Shown: positions 1 through 6,047, counted from the first letter of the stretch. The stretch is 9,179 bases of DNA from an uncultured Bacteroidales bacterium (GCA_937885465.1 CAKZZM010000119.1:1-9179), one strand, 5' to 3'. Notes: generated from the letters alone by a model not told the origin. Numbers and translations: made by a program.

Positions 1-936
1 TCTAAGTCAGAAGAGCGCGTGGAGCAAGTGCGCACCATCGTTCTTCATGAGCGTGAGATACAGCGCGAGATAAGTATCTCGACCAACCTACAAGGCTATC
101 TCACGCAGAACGTGGCACCTTCTCTCACAGGTAAGATAGAGCATATCTACTGCGAAGTGGGCGACCACAAGCAGAAAGGCGATATGCTCGTTCGTATGGA
201 TCAGACGCAGTATAAGACGACAAAGATAACGATGGGGAACCTCGAAATAGAGAAGAACCGCGTAGAGCAACTCCTGCGTTCGGGCTCTGCTACGCAACAA
301 CAGATGGACCAGATAACGATGCAGTATAACCAAACGAAGGAGCAACTCGACTTCCTCGAGCAGAACACATACGTCAAAGCCCCGTTCGCCGGCGTCATTT
401 CGGCTAAGACTTACGAAGACGGCGAACTCTATGGCGGACAGCCTATCGTTATCCTCACGCAGATCGATAAACTCAAGGCCCTCGTTGCTATACCCGAAAC
501 CTACTTCCCCCGCATCAAGCAAGGTATGAAACTGACGCTCACCTCCGAGATTTACCCCGATAAGGTCTTCCCTGCTACGATTGAGGTCGTTTACCCCACT
601 ATCGATGCCTCTTCCCATACCTTCCAATGCAAGATTGCCATCCCAAACACGAGCAACCTCCTGCGCCCGGGTATGTATGTAACCACTACAATCGGTTTGG
701 GCAAAGAAAACACAATTGTTGTGCCTTATCAGTCGGTAGAGAAACTTGTGGGTGCTAACGACCGCTATGTCTTCATTAACGACGGTGGCATAGCAAAGCG
801 CGTCAGCGTCACACTCGGACAACGCTTTGACCAAGATATAGAAATCATCTCCGATGAGATCCATGAGGGAGTCGAATATGTTACCACCGGCCAACACAAA
901 CTCGTTGACGGCGTCAAAATTAATGTAGTAGAGTAA
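1..936 (+). CDS. RND efflux periplasmic adaptor (membrane fusion protein), 5' end cut by window edge
   Basis: This protein links an inner-membrane RND pump to an outer-membrane channel in the periplasm. The reading frame is open from base 1, so the GTG at 19 is probably internal; the missing part should hold a signal peptide or lipobox. Of 311 visible residues, about 37-70 are the first lipoyl half (VAPSLTGKIEHIYCEVGD, with a GD turn). About 78-122 form a short alpha-helical hairpin, and 123-155 the second lipoyl half (VKAPFAGVIS, GELYGGQPIV). The beta-barrel follows (PETYFPRIKQGMKLTL, LLRPGMYVTTTI), then a membrane-proximal domain ending GVKINVVE. The short hairpin is usual for adaptors of Bacteroidota multidrug pumps. 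The RND pump gene starts 27 nt after the stop, so the two are almost certainly one operon. The family is clear; the substrate cannot be told. Confidence 0.93.
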   Translation, partial: SKSEERVEQVRTIVLHEREIQREISISTNLQGYLTQNVAPSLTGKIEHIYCEVGDHKQKGDMLVRMDQTQYKTTKITMGNLEIEKNRVEQLLRSGSATQQQMDQITMQYNQTKEQLDFLEQNTYVKAPFAGVISAKTYEDGELYGGQPIVILTQIDKLKALVAIPETYFPRIKQGMKLTLTSEIYPDKVFPATIEVVYPTIDASSHTFQCKIAIPNTSNLLRPGMYVTTTIGLGKENTIVVPYQSVEKLVGANDRYVFINDGGIAKRVSVTLGQRFDQDIEIISDEIHEGVEYVTTGQHKLVDGVKINVVE

Positions 937-963
937 TCCGAAATCATAAAATGAGAAAAAAGC

Positions 964-3900
964 ATGAGCATCTATAAAACAGCGATTGAAAAACCTGTTA
1001 CCACCGTCCTTATCTTTGTGGCGGTGATAGTGATAGGTATCTACAGTTTTCTCAAACTGCCTATTGATCAGTTCCCTGAGATGGACCCGCCGTACATCAC
1101 GGTGATGACCACCTACCCGGGAGCCAGTGCCTCCGAAATGGAGACCAACGTAACGAAGATTATGGAGAATGCTCTCACCTCCGTTGACCACCTCAAGCAC
1201 ATCACCTCGCAGTCGAAGGACAACATCTCTGTTGTCACGCTCGAACTTGAATGGGGTGCCAATATGGACGAGGCGGTGAACGATGTGCGCTCTTTCGTTG
1301 ACATGGCAGCTAACAACCTGCCCGACAACTGCTCTAAGCCCGTCATCTTCAAACTATCCACCTCTTCAATGCCTATCTGTCAGTACTCTATCACTGCCGA
1401 CGAGACTTACGCCGGTCTGGATAAGATTCTCAACGACGAGGTGGTGCCGCAGCTCAACCATATCGATGGTATCGGAAATATCTCCCTCTCGGGTGCGCCG
1501 GACCGATATATATATGTCAATATCGACCAGCAGAAACTTGATGCTTACGGACTGACGCTGGAGCAGGTAGGACAGGTCGTTACCGCCAATAACCTCAACC
1601 TCTCCTCCGGTACTATCAAGATGCCGCAGGAGCAGTATCAGATGCAGGTACGCTCGGAGTATATCGAGTCCTCCGAAATAGAGAACCTCATGGTCACCAT
1701 GACCCCGCAAGGGCAGCAGGTTTTTATCCGCGATATAGCCACCGTCAAGGACACTATCAAAGACCTCTCGCTTGACGAAAAAACTAACGGTCGCGAGGCG
1801 GTGCGTCTCGTTATCGCCAAGCAGACAGGTGCCAACACCGTGCAAGTCTGCCGCGATGTGCGCAAGGAGCTCGCTCTCATACAGAAACAGTTGCCCACAG
1901 ATGTTAAAATAGAGAAGATATACGACTCGTCGGAGAACATACAGAATAGTATCAACTCCCTCGAAGAGTCGGTGCTGTATGCGTTGCTCTTTGTGGTGCT
2001 TGTCGTACTCTTCTTCCTTGGCAAGTGGCGTGCCACACTCATCATTGGCATCACCATTCCTATCGCCCTCATCGTGGCGTTCATCTACCTCGGTTTAGCG
2101 GACTCTTCCATCAACATCATCTCGCTCTGCTCCCTTACCATAGCTATTGGTATGGTGGTGGACGATGCCATTGTGGTGCTTGAGAACATCACGCGCCATG
2201 TGGAACGCGGCGAGGACCCGCACGAAGCGTCCATCTACGCCACCAACGAGGTATGGGTCAGCGTTATAGCCACCACACTCGTGCTCGTGGCTGTGTTCGT
2301 GCCGCTGACGATGCTCAACGGTATGGCGGGTATTATGTTCCACGAACTCGGCTGGATAGTAACTGTCGTATGTTGCACCTCTACCGTCGTGGCTATAACC
2401 CTCACACCGATGCTCTGCTCCAAACTGCTTAAAGCAAAGAAAGTGCATGTGGATGAGGAAGGTAACCTCATTGAGGATAATGCAGGTAAGAAAAATTTCT
2501 ACGAGCGCACCGTGGTGCGTATGTTGGATAAGATAGATGATTATTATGCTAAATCGCTTGGTTGGTGTCTTCGCCACAAAGCCGTCACTTTCCTTATCCT
2601 TGCTGCATTCTTCGTTGCATCGCTCATGCCCGTCTTCATGGGTAAGATTGGTACCGACTTCATGCAGCAGCAGGATAACGGTCGCCTCAGCGTTACCGTC
2701 AAACTGCAGCGCGGTACGCGTATCGAAGAGACCCTCAAGACCGCCCGTCAGCTCGAAGCACGCTTCGTTGAACTCGTGCCGGAGATAGAGCTTATCAATA
2801 CTTCTGCGGGTTCTAACGATGATGCATCCATCGCAGCTTTGTTCTCCTCAACAATGAACAATAAGATCTCGATGACCGTCCGTCTGCCCAAGAAATGGGA
2901 GCGCGACCGCGACATCTGGACTATTGCCGAGATTCTGCGTCAAGAGATGGCTCAGTATCCGGAGATAAACGAGTACCAATGTAACGTTGCCGGCGGTATG
3001 GGCGGTGGAAGCGGCAACACTGTGGACCTTGAGATTTACGGCTACGACTTCGACAAGACCAGCCAACTGGCTGAACAGTGCCGTCAGTTGATTTCCCAAC
3101 TCCCGGGTGCCCGCGACGTGAATATCTCCCGCGAGGACGACCGCCCCGATATCAAGATAACCGTGGACAAAGAGAAAGCTTCGCGCCTCGGACTCTCGTC
3201 AGCCACCATCTCTACCTACCTGCGCAACCGCGTGGCAGGTATGTCGTGCGGCTACCTCAAGGACGACGGTTCGGAATACGACATCGTGGTACGCCTCGAA
3301 GAGGAAGACCGCAACTCCATCACCGATATTATGGACCTCAGTATTCCCACAGCCACCGGCAAGACCGTCAAACTAAGTGAAGTGGCGGAGGTTGGCGAGT
3401 ACTGGGCACCGCCTACTATCGAGCGTAAGGCACGCCAGCGTATAGTCACTATCAAGGCTACGCCCTACAACACCACACTCGGCGAATTGGCAGAGGCTAT
3501 CCAAGCAGAGGTGGTGCCGCAACTCGACCTGCCCGTCGGCTACTCAACGCATATAGGCGGAAACTACGAGACGCAACAGGACACTTTCCACGACATGATT
3601 CTGCTCGGAATGCTCATCATCCTGCTCGTCTATATAGTTATGGCTTCACAGTTCGAATCGCTGAAGATGCCCGGAATCATTATGTTCACCGTGCCCTTCG
3701 CCCTTTCTGGTGTTATCATCGCCCTATGGCTCACAGGGCGCTCACTCGATATGATTGGTGCATTAGGTCTTGTACTGCTCGTCGGTATTGTGGTCAAGAA
3801 CGGTATCGTGCTTGTGGACTATATCAACCTCATGCGCGAGCGCGGCTACGAGCTTAACACCGCTATTCAGATGTCAGGCCGCAGCCGTATCCGACCTGTC

Positions 3901-4146
3901 CTGATGACAGCGTTCACCACTATACTCGGTATGATTCCTATGGCTGTCAGCTCGGGCGAAGGAGCCGAGATGTGGCAACCGTTAGGTATAGTCGTTATCG
4001 GCGGTCTGACCGTCTCCACCTTCCTCACATTGTATATCGTCCCCGTACTCTATGGCGCCTTCACCAAGAGCGGCGAGAGAAACAAGAAGAAATCCCTACG
4101 AAAGAAATTTATCTTTATGGACATAAAGGTGAAAAAAGACAACTAA
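964..4146 (+). CDS. RND-family efflux pump, inner-membrane transporter (AcrB/HAE1-like)
   Basis: This 1060-residue proton-driven exporter is full length for the family. It starts MSIYKTAIEKPVTTVL, a typical amphipathic N-terminus leading into TM1. Two large periplasmic loops follow TM1 and TM7. The TM4 relay is visible as GMVVDDAIVVLEN with D400 and D401, and TM10 has the partner lysine in GIVVKNGIVLVDY (K945), so the pump looks functional. Asp-Asp plus Lys and the loop sequences favour a hydrophobe/amphiphile (HAE1) exporter over a metal exporter. The ATG at 964 was chosen because it gives the family N-terminus; an ATG at 951 opens only an 8-codon frame. The C-terminal tail is unusually lysine-rich (ERNKKKSLRKK, then VKKDN) and lies at the edge of the downstream repeat islet, so the last 10-20 codons may have been altered by insertion. 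No outer-membrane factor gene follows. Confidence 0.96.
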   Translation: MSIYKTAIEKPVTTVLIFVAVIVIGIYSFLKLPIDQFPEMDPPYITVMTTYPGASASEMETNVTKIMENALTSVDHLKHITSQSKDNISVVTLELEWGANMDEAVNDVRSFVDMAANNLPDNCSKPVIFKLSTSSMPICQYSITADETYAGLDKILNDEVVPQLNHIDGIGNISLSGAPDRYIYVNIDQQKLDAYGLTLEQVGQVVTANNLNLSSGTIKMPQEQYQMQVRSEYIESSEIENLMVTMTPQGQQVFIRDIATVKDTIKDLSLDEKTNGREAVRLVIAKQTGANTVQVCRDVRKELALIQKQLPTDVKIEKIYDSSENIQNSINSLEESVLYALLFVVLVVLFFLGKWRATLIIGITIPIALIVAFIYLGLADSSINIISLCSLTIAIGMVVDDAIVVLENITRHVERGEDPHEASIYATNEVWVSVIATTLVLVAVFVPLTMLNGMAGIMFHELGWIVTVVCCTSTVVAITLTPMLCSKLLKAKKVHVDEEGNLIEDNAGKKNFYERTVVRMLDKIDDYYAKSLGWCLRHKAVTFLILAAFFVASLMPVFMGKIGTDFMQQQDNGRLSVTVKLQRGTRIEETLKTARQLEARFVELVPEIELINTSAGSNDDASIAALFSSTMNNKISMTVRLPKKWERDRDIWTIAEILRQEMAQYPEINEYQCNVAGGMGGGSGNTVDLEIYGYDFDKTSQLAEQCRQLISQLPGARDVNISREDDRPDIKITVDKEKASRLGLSSATISTYLRNRVAGMSCGYLKDDGSEYDIVVRLEEEDRNSITDIMDLSIPTATGKTVKLSEVAEVGEYWAPPTIERKARQRIVTIKATPYNTTLGELAEAIQAEVVPQLDLPVGYSTHIGGNYETQQDTFHDMILLGMLIILLVYIVMASQFESLKMPGIIMFTVPFALSGVIIALWLTGRSLDMIGALGLVLLVGIVVKNGIVLVDYINLMRERGYELNTAIQMSGRSRIRPVLMTAFTTILGMIPMAVSSGEGAEMWQPLGIVVIGGLTVSTFLTLYIVPVLYGAFTKSGERNKKKSLRKKFIFMDIKVKKDN

Positions 4147-4204
4147 ACACTATGACCTCTACGGGCTGACAAAGGAAGAGCGGGCGATGATAGAAGCCGG
4201 ATAA
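4133..4204 (+). pseudogene. Possible C-terminal remnant of a restriction/methylase protein
   Basis: After a stop at 4130-4132, one frame reads HYDLYGLTKEERAMIEAG and ends at a TAA (4202-4204). This resembles the last residues of large type IIG/Eco57I-like restriction-methylases and related DNA methyltransferases, which often end in a form such as 'YxLYGLTEEEIxIVE'. There is no start codon and nothing upstream in this frame, so it would be a decayed 3' end brought in with, or trapped by, the repeat islet. The resemblance rests on about 15 residues and is an inference; chance cannot be excluded. Confidence 0.35.
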
Positions 4205-4212
4205 TATCCGGC
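4196..4212. repeat. 17-bp palindrome after the RND pump gene
   Basis: GCCGGATA-A-TATCCGGC is a perfect inverted repeat with a 1-base centre. It overlaps the stop codon of the remnant peptide and lies 22 nt before the first REP palindrome. It could end pump transcription, but no T-run follows. It differs in sequence from the REP units. Confidence 0.6.
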
Positions 4213-4233
4213 ACAACAGACAACGCAGAAAAC

Positions 4234-4266
4234 ATTGTCAATTATCCCGCATACTATGCGGGACAA
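4234..4266 (+). repeat. REP palindrome, upstream copy 1
   Basis: The core is CCCGCATACTATGCGGG, an 8-bp stem with a single-base centre. TTGT and ACAA flank it and can extend the stem around a 5' bulge (CAATTA). This bulged hairpin is the classic form of a REP recognised by RAYT transposases. A conserved flank ending ACGCAGAAAAC precedes it. The next copy starts exactly 51 bp later. Confidence 0.85.
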
Positions 4267-4284
4267 GAAACAAACGCAGAAAAC

Positions 4285-4318
4285 ATTGTCAATTATCCCG
4301 CATACTATGCGGGACAAT
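4285..4318 (+). repeat. REP palindrome, upstream copy 2
   Basis: It has the same palindrome as the copy 51 bp upstream, including the AATTAT form of the 5' bulge; the copies inside the gene have AATTAG. The following spacer (AACCAACGCAGAAAA) leads directly to the transposase ATG 21 nt later, so this REP lies in the translation initiation region and its hairpin could affect expression. Confidence 0.85.
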
Positions 4319-4339
4319 AAACCAACGCAGAAAAAAGCA

Positions 4340-4858
4340 ATGGCAGAAGAACAAAACGACACAGGCAACCAACTCGGTACCGAGTGGCATTGGCAGCAAT
4401 GGGGCACGGCATGGAAGGGCGTGGGTATCTACCATGTGACGATGGCGGTCAGCAGTCGGCAGCCATTGCTCGGGACTTTGGTTATTCCCGATAACGACGC
4501 CACGCAAGCGAGAGTTGATCTGACCGGACTCGGCGAAAAAATAAAAGGTTGCATCCGTGAGATCCCCCAAAGACATCCCGATGTAAGGATTTTAGCGATA
4601 AGGATGATGCCTGACCACGTGCATTTCGTTCTCTATGTGACAAAGGAGATGCAGGATAGCATCAAAGCGGTGGTTCGCGGCTTTTGGCAAGGCGCAAAGA
4701 AAGCGGGAAGAGAATACTCATTGTCAATTAGCCCGCATACTATGCGGGACAATGAACAATGCCCGATTCGGGGCAATGAACAACGCGGAAAAACATTGTC
4801 AATTAGCCCGCATACTATGCGGGACAATAAACCAACGCGGAAAAACATTGTCAATTAG
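4340..4858 (+). CDS. RAYT transposase N-terminal half with HUH motif
   Basis: This 172-residue frame begins MAEEQNDTGNQ at ATG 4340. The Y1 transposase core starts near residue 26 (KGVGIYHVTMAVSSRQPLLG). The metal-binding HUH motif is RMMPDHVHFVLYV, with H93 and H95. This domain nicks and joins single-stranded DNA at REP hairpins in known RAYTs. From residue 127 the protein is repeat-encoded: SLSISPHTMRDN appears, then again after a short linker, and the frame stops in the third REP (AAT TAG). The same frame is open further upstream through both leader REPs, with a TTG at 4235, but ATG 4340 is the natural start because everything before it is repeat DNA. No strong ribosome-binding site is visible, only an A-rich leader. 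Confidence 0.8.
   Translation: MAEEQNDTGNQLGTEWHWQQWGTAWKGVGIYHVTMAVSSRQPLLGTLVIPDNDATQARVDLTGLGEKIKGCIREIPQRHPDVRILAIRMMPDHVHFVLYVTKEMQDSIKAVVRGFWQGAKKAGREYSLSISPHTMRDNEQCPIRGNEQRGKTLSISPHTMRDNKPTRKNIVN
4720..4753 (+). repeat. REP palindrome, intragenic copy A
   Basis: This is the first REP inside the transposase gene. Its left flank (GGAAGAGAATACTC) is gene-specific and lacks the usual ACGCGGAAAAAC spacer, so this is probably the original insertion point. It reads in frame as LSISPHTMRDN. It carries AATTAG in the bulge. Confidence 0.85.
4750..4783 (+). repeat. 10-bp direct repeat bracketing a small hairpin inside the array
   Basis: CAATGAACAA occurs at 4750-4759 and 4774-4783, exactly 24 bp apart. 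Between them TGCCC-GATTCG-GGGCA (4760-4775) forms a 5-bp stem. The 24-bp segment explains why copies A and B are 75 bp apart rather than 51. It could be a decayed REP core or a small templated insertion. Being a multiple of three, it does not change frame. Confidence 0.6.
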
Positions 4859-5570
4859 CCCGCATACTATGCGGGAGAAAGAACAAAGCCTCCCCGACCC
4901 GCTTTTCCATGAGTTTCCCTTCATTCGCCCGCTGTCGCGGAAAGGGCAACTTGATACGATGATGCGCTATGTGCAGATGAATCCGCAGCGGTTGGCTACC
5001 AAGCGGCTCATGCCCGGTTTCTTCCGTGTGCAAACGGGCATAAAGATAGCAGGGCGGACATACAGCGGCGTGGGCAATGCCATATTGCTGCAAGCGGTGC
5101 GGTATCAGCCGGTGCATGTGAGAAGCGTTTGGGTGCAGGATGCAGAGCGACACGGCTACGATCTGCCACTGCGCGACTACATGAACGGCTGCGTGTTGGC
5201 GGCGAGGAAAGGAACGGTGATGGTCTCGCCGTTCATTTCTCCAAAAGAGAAACAGGTGATGGAAGTGCTACTGAAAGAGGAACATCCGTTTATCTATATC
5301 GCTGACAACGGCTTCCGTGAGTATTACAAGCCGCAGGACGGGCTGTTTGATGCCGTGGCGGCGGGGCGCGTGCTTATCCTCTCGCCGTGGGGGTATGAGG
5401 AAGGCAAAAAACATGTAACACGTGCCGAATGTGTCTTGATGAACCAACTGGCAGAAAATATATGCGCATCATCTTCTTTTCCCCCGAATGCCATGCGGGA
5501 CATAAAGCAACCAACTAAAGAACATAAAGCCACAAACCAACTAAAGAACATAAAGCCACAAACTAACTAA
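4752..5570 (+). CDS. RAYT transposase C-terminal half: tyrosine helix plus SLOG/DprA-like extension
   Basis: Gene-derived sequence begins at EKEQSLPDPLFHEFPF. The residues before it are out-of-frame repeat DNA; ATG 4752 opens the frame and ATG 4869, inside a REP, is an alternative giving 233 residues. Numbered from 4752, the helix DTMMRYVQMNPQRLATKR at 68-85 matches the RAYT/Y1 'Y-x3-NP' motif, with Y73 as the likely nucleophile. Next come SGVGNAILLQ and a linker. About 155-235 look like a Rossmann-type domain: TVMVSPFISPKEKQVMEVLL, then FIYIADNGF, then DGLFDAVAAGRVLILSP and VTRAECVLMNQLAENI. This resembles a SLOG/DprA-like nucleotide-binding fold by pattern only. The last about 30 residues are encoded by a decayed REP and a 26-bp tandem repeat. 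Without the HUH half it should not cut DNA. Confidence 0.75.
   Translation: MNNARFGAMNNAEKHCQLARILCGTINQRGKTLSISPHTMREKEQSLPDPLFHEFPFIRPLSRKGQLDTMMRYVQMNPQRLATKRLMPGFFRVQTGIKIAGRTYSGVGNAILLQAVRYQPVHVRSVWVQDAERHGYDLPLRDYMNGCVLAARKGTVMVSPFISPKEKQVMEVLLKEEHPFIYIADNGFREYYKPQDGLFDAVAAGRVLILSPWGYEEGKKHVTRAECVLMNQLAENICASSSFPPNAMRDIKQPTKEHKATNQLKNIKPQTN
4795..4828 (+). repeat. REP palindrome, intragenic copy B
   Basis: Its 34 bp are identical to copy A. It is followed by an 18-nt spacer (AAACCAACGCGGAAAAAC), making a 52-bp unit up to copy C. Leader units have four A's before the final C of the spacer and these have five, which accounts for 51 versus 52 bp and hence the loss of frame. Confidence 0.85.
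4847..4876 (+). repeat. REP palindrome, intragenic copy C
   Basis: It matches copies A and B through GCGGGA and then changes directly into transposase sequence (GAAAGAACAAAGCC), without the ACAAT end. This marks the right junction of the array. Its AATTAG supplies the stop codon of the N-terminal frame (4856-4858), while the next frame reads through as ISPHTMREKEQ. Confidence 0.8.
5481..5506 (+). repeat. Decayed REP in the 3' end of the transposase gene
   Basis: CCGAATGCCATGCGGGACATAAA matches the 3' arm of the REP (ATGCGGGACA), with a mutated 5' arm. The encoded FPPNAMRDIKQPTKE parallels the REP-encoded SPHTMRDNKPTRK, so the reading phase is the same as in the other copies. This suggests an old REP absorbed into the coding sequence. 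Confidence 0.6.
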
Positions 5571-5603
5571 ATAACATAAAGCCACAAACTAACTAAATAA
5601 CAT
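5512..5603 (+). repeat. 26-bp tandem repeat, about 3.5 copies
   Basis: Units start at 5512, 5538, 5564 and 5590 (the last partial). Each has the form yAACTAAAkAACATAAAGCCACAAAC. The first two units match exactly; the third has T for C at its first base and T for G at position 9, and the partial fourth follows the third. The repeat codes for the transposase tail, holds its stop (5568-5570), and runs to 3 nt before the ATG of the P-II-like gene. It therefore forms that gene's whole visible leader. No TAnnTTTG promoter motif is visible within it. Confidence 0.85.
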
Positions 5604-5606
5604 ATT

Positions 5607-5900
5607 ATGAAATCAGTATTTATTGTATTCAACCAAGCCAACACGGAGCGTGTGGAGTATATGCTCGACACATTAGGAATCAAAGGTTTCACCTTCTTCG
5701 AGCAGGTGCAAGGTCGCGGCACCAACGGCGGTGAGCCTCGTCGCGGCACGCACACTTGGCCGGAGATGAACTCAGCAGTGCTAACCATTGTTGATGACGA
5801 CAAAGTGGAAATACTGTTAGAATCAATACGGAAACTCGATGCCCGCAACCCCGAAGTGGGCACCCGCGCCTTCGTTTGGAACATTGAGCAAACAGTGTAA
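5607..5900 (+). CDS. P-II-like (GlnB-fold) small signalling protein
   Basis: This 97-residue protein has the size and beta-alpha-beta layout of a P-II-fold subunit: MKSVFIVFNQANTERVEYMLDTLGIKGFTFFEQVQGRG, a short loop, then SAVLTIVDDDKVEILLESIRKL. The T-loop is shortened to a Gly/Arg segment (GRGTNGGEPRRGTHTWPEMN) and lacks the usual uridylylated tyrosine context, so it is not a standard nitrogen-regulating GlnB. From family knowledge, P-II-like proteins of this short-loop kind are often coded beside RND-type efflux genes in Bacteroidota and are thought to sense a small ligand or metal and tune transport. Here the efflux pump lies upstream on the same strand, now separated by the 1.4-kb repeat/transposase islet. 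The ATG is directly preceded by the 26-bp tandem repeat. A strong hairpin follows 40 nt after the stop. The ligand is unknown. Confidence 0.8.
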   Translation: MKSVFIVFNQANTERVEYMLDTLGIKGFTFFEQVQGRGTNGGEPRRGTHTWPEMNSAVLTIVDDDKVEILLESIRKLDARNPEVGTRAFVWNIEQTV

Positions 5901-5940
5901 ACAAAGGACAGAGGTACCGCTTTGACATGTACGAATGACA

Positions 5941-5987
5941 AACGGCAAAGGCACTTTACTCCTTCGAAGTAAAGTGCCTTTGCCGTT
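5941..5987. terminator. Long perfect hairpin between convergent genes
   Basis: The arms 5941-5960 and 5968-5987 are perfectly complementary over 20 bp with a 7-nt loop (CCTTCGA). The hairpin lies between the P-II-like gene (+) and the endonuclease gene (-), so it can serve as a bidirectional terminator. No good T-run follows on either strand, so part of its role may be RNA 3'-end protection. Confidence 0.75.
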
Positions 5988-6047
5988 GTAATAATATTCC
6001 TGCCGCAACTATACTGCCTATACGACAGGCATTTTACTTAACACCGC

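Larger units (their letters stand above)
4340..5570 (+). pseudogene. REP-associated tyrosine transposase (RAYT), frame broken by an internal REP array
   Basis: The two catalytic halves of a Y1-type HUH transposase sit in different frames. The HUH motif is in the frame starting at 4340 (stop at 4858) and the tyrosine helix is in the next frame (open to 5570). Three REP copies lie between them at 4720, 4795 and 4847. Copies one and two are 75 bp apart, which keeps frame; copies two and three are 52 bp apart, which shifts it by one base. Removing the 52-bp unit gives one continuous frame of 392 codons; removing everything from copy one to copy three (127 bp) gives 367. So this is a recent, reversible-looking break rather than random decay. 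As the sequence stands no single polypeptide has both HUH and Tyr, so it is probably inactive unless frameshifting occurs. An assembly or consensus error in a repeat is possible. Confidence 0.8.

Noticed and set aside
951..977. Small frame MRKKHEHL between adaptor and pump
   Set aside because: It has only 8 codons and overlaps the pump start out of frame; no support beyond a chance ATG.
88..1200. Long minus-strand open frame of 370 codons antisense to the adaptor and pump start
   Set aside because: It is His/Arg/Leu-rich with no recognisable domain, and it mirrors two well-supported genes in plus-strand frames; it is a shadow.
4235..4339. TTG start giving the transposase a 35-residue N-terminal extension
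   Set aside because: All added codons are REP and spacer DNA; ATG 4340 is the first codon outside the repeat.
4159..4854. Minus-strand open frames with repeated LLSRIVCG(I/L)IDN peptides
   Set aside because: They are reverse readings of the REP units and have no independent support.
4220..4880. CRISPR array suggested by evenly spaced palindromic repeats
   Set aside because: Spacers are nearly identical and short (about 17 nt), the repeats lie partly inside a coding frame, and no cas genes are present. They fit REP units.
4340..5570. Programmed +1 frameshift producing a full transposase
   Set aside because: No slippery site with a stimulator is evident at the overlap; the 52-bp duplication explains the shift more simply.
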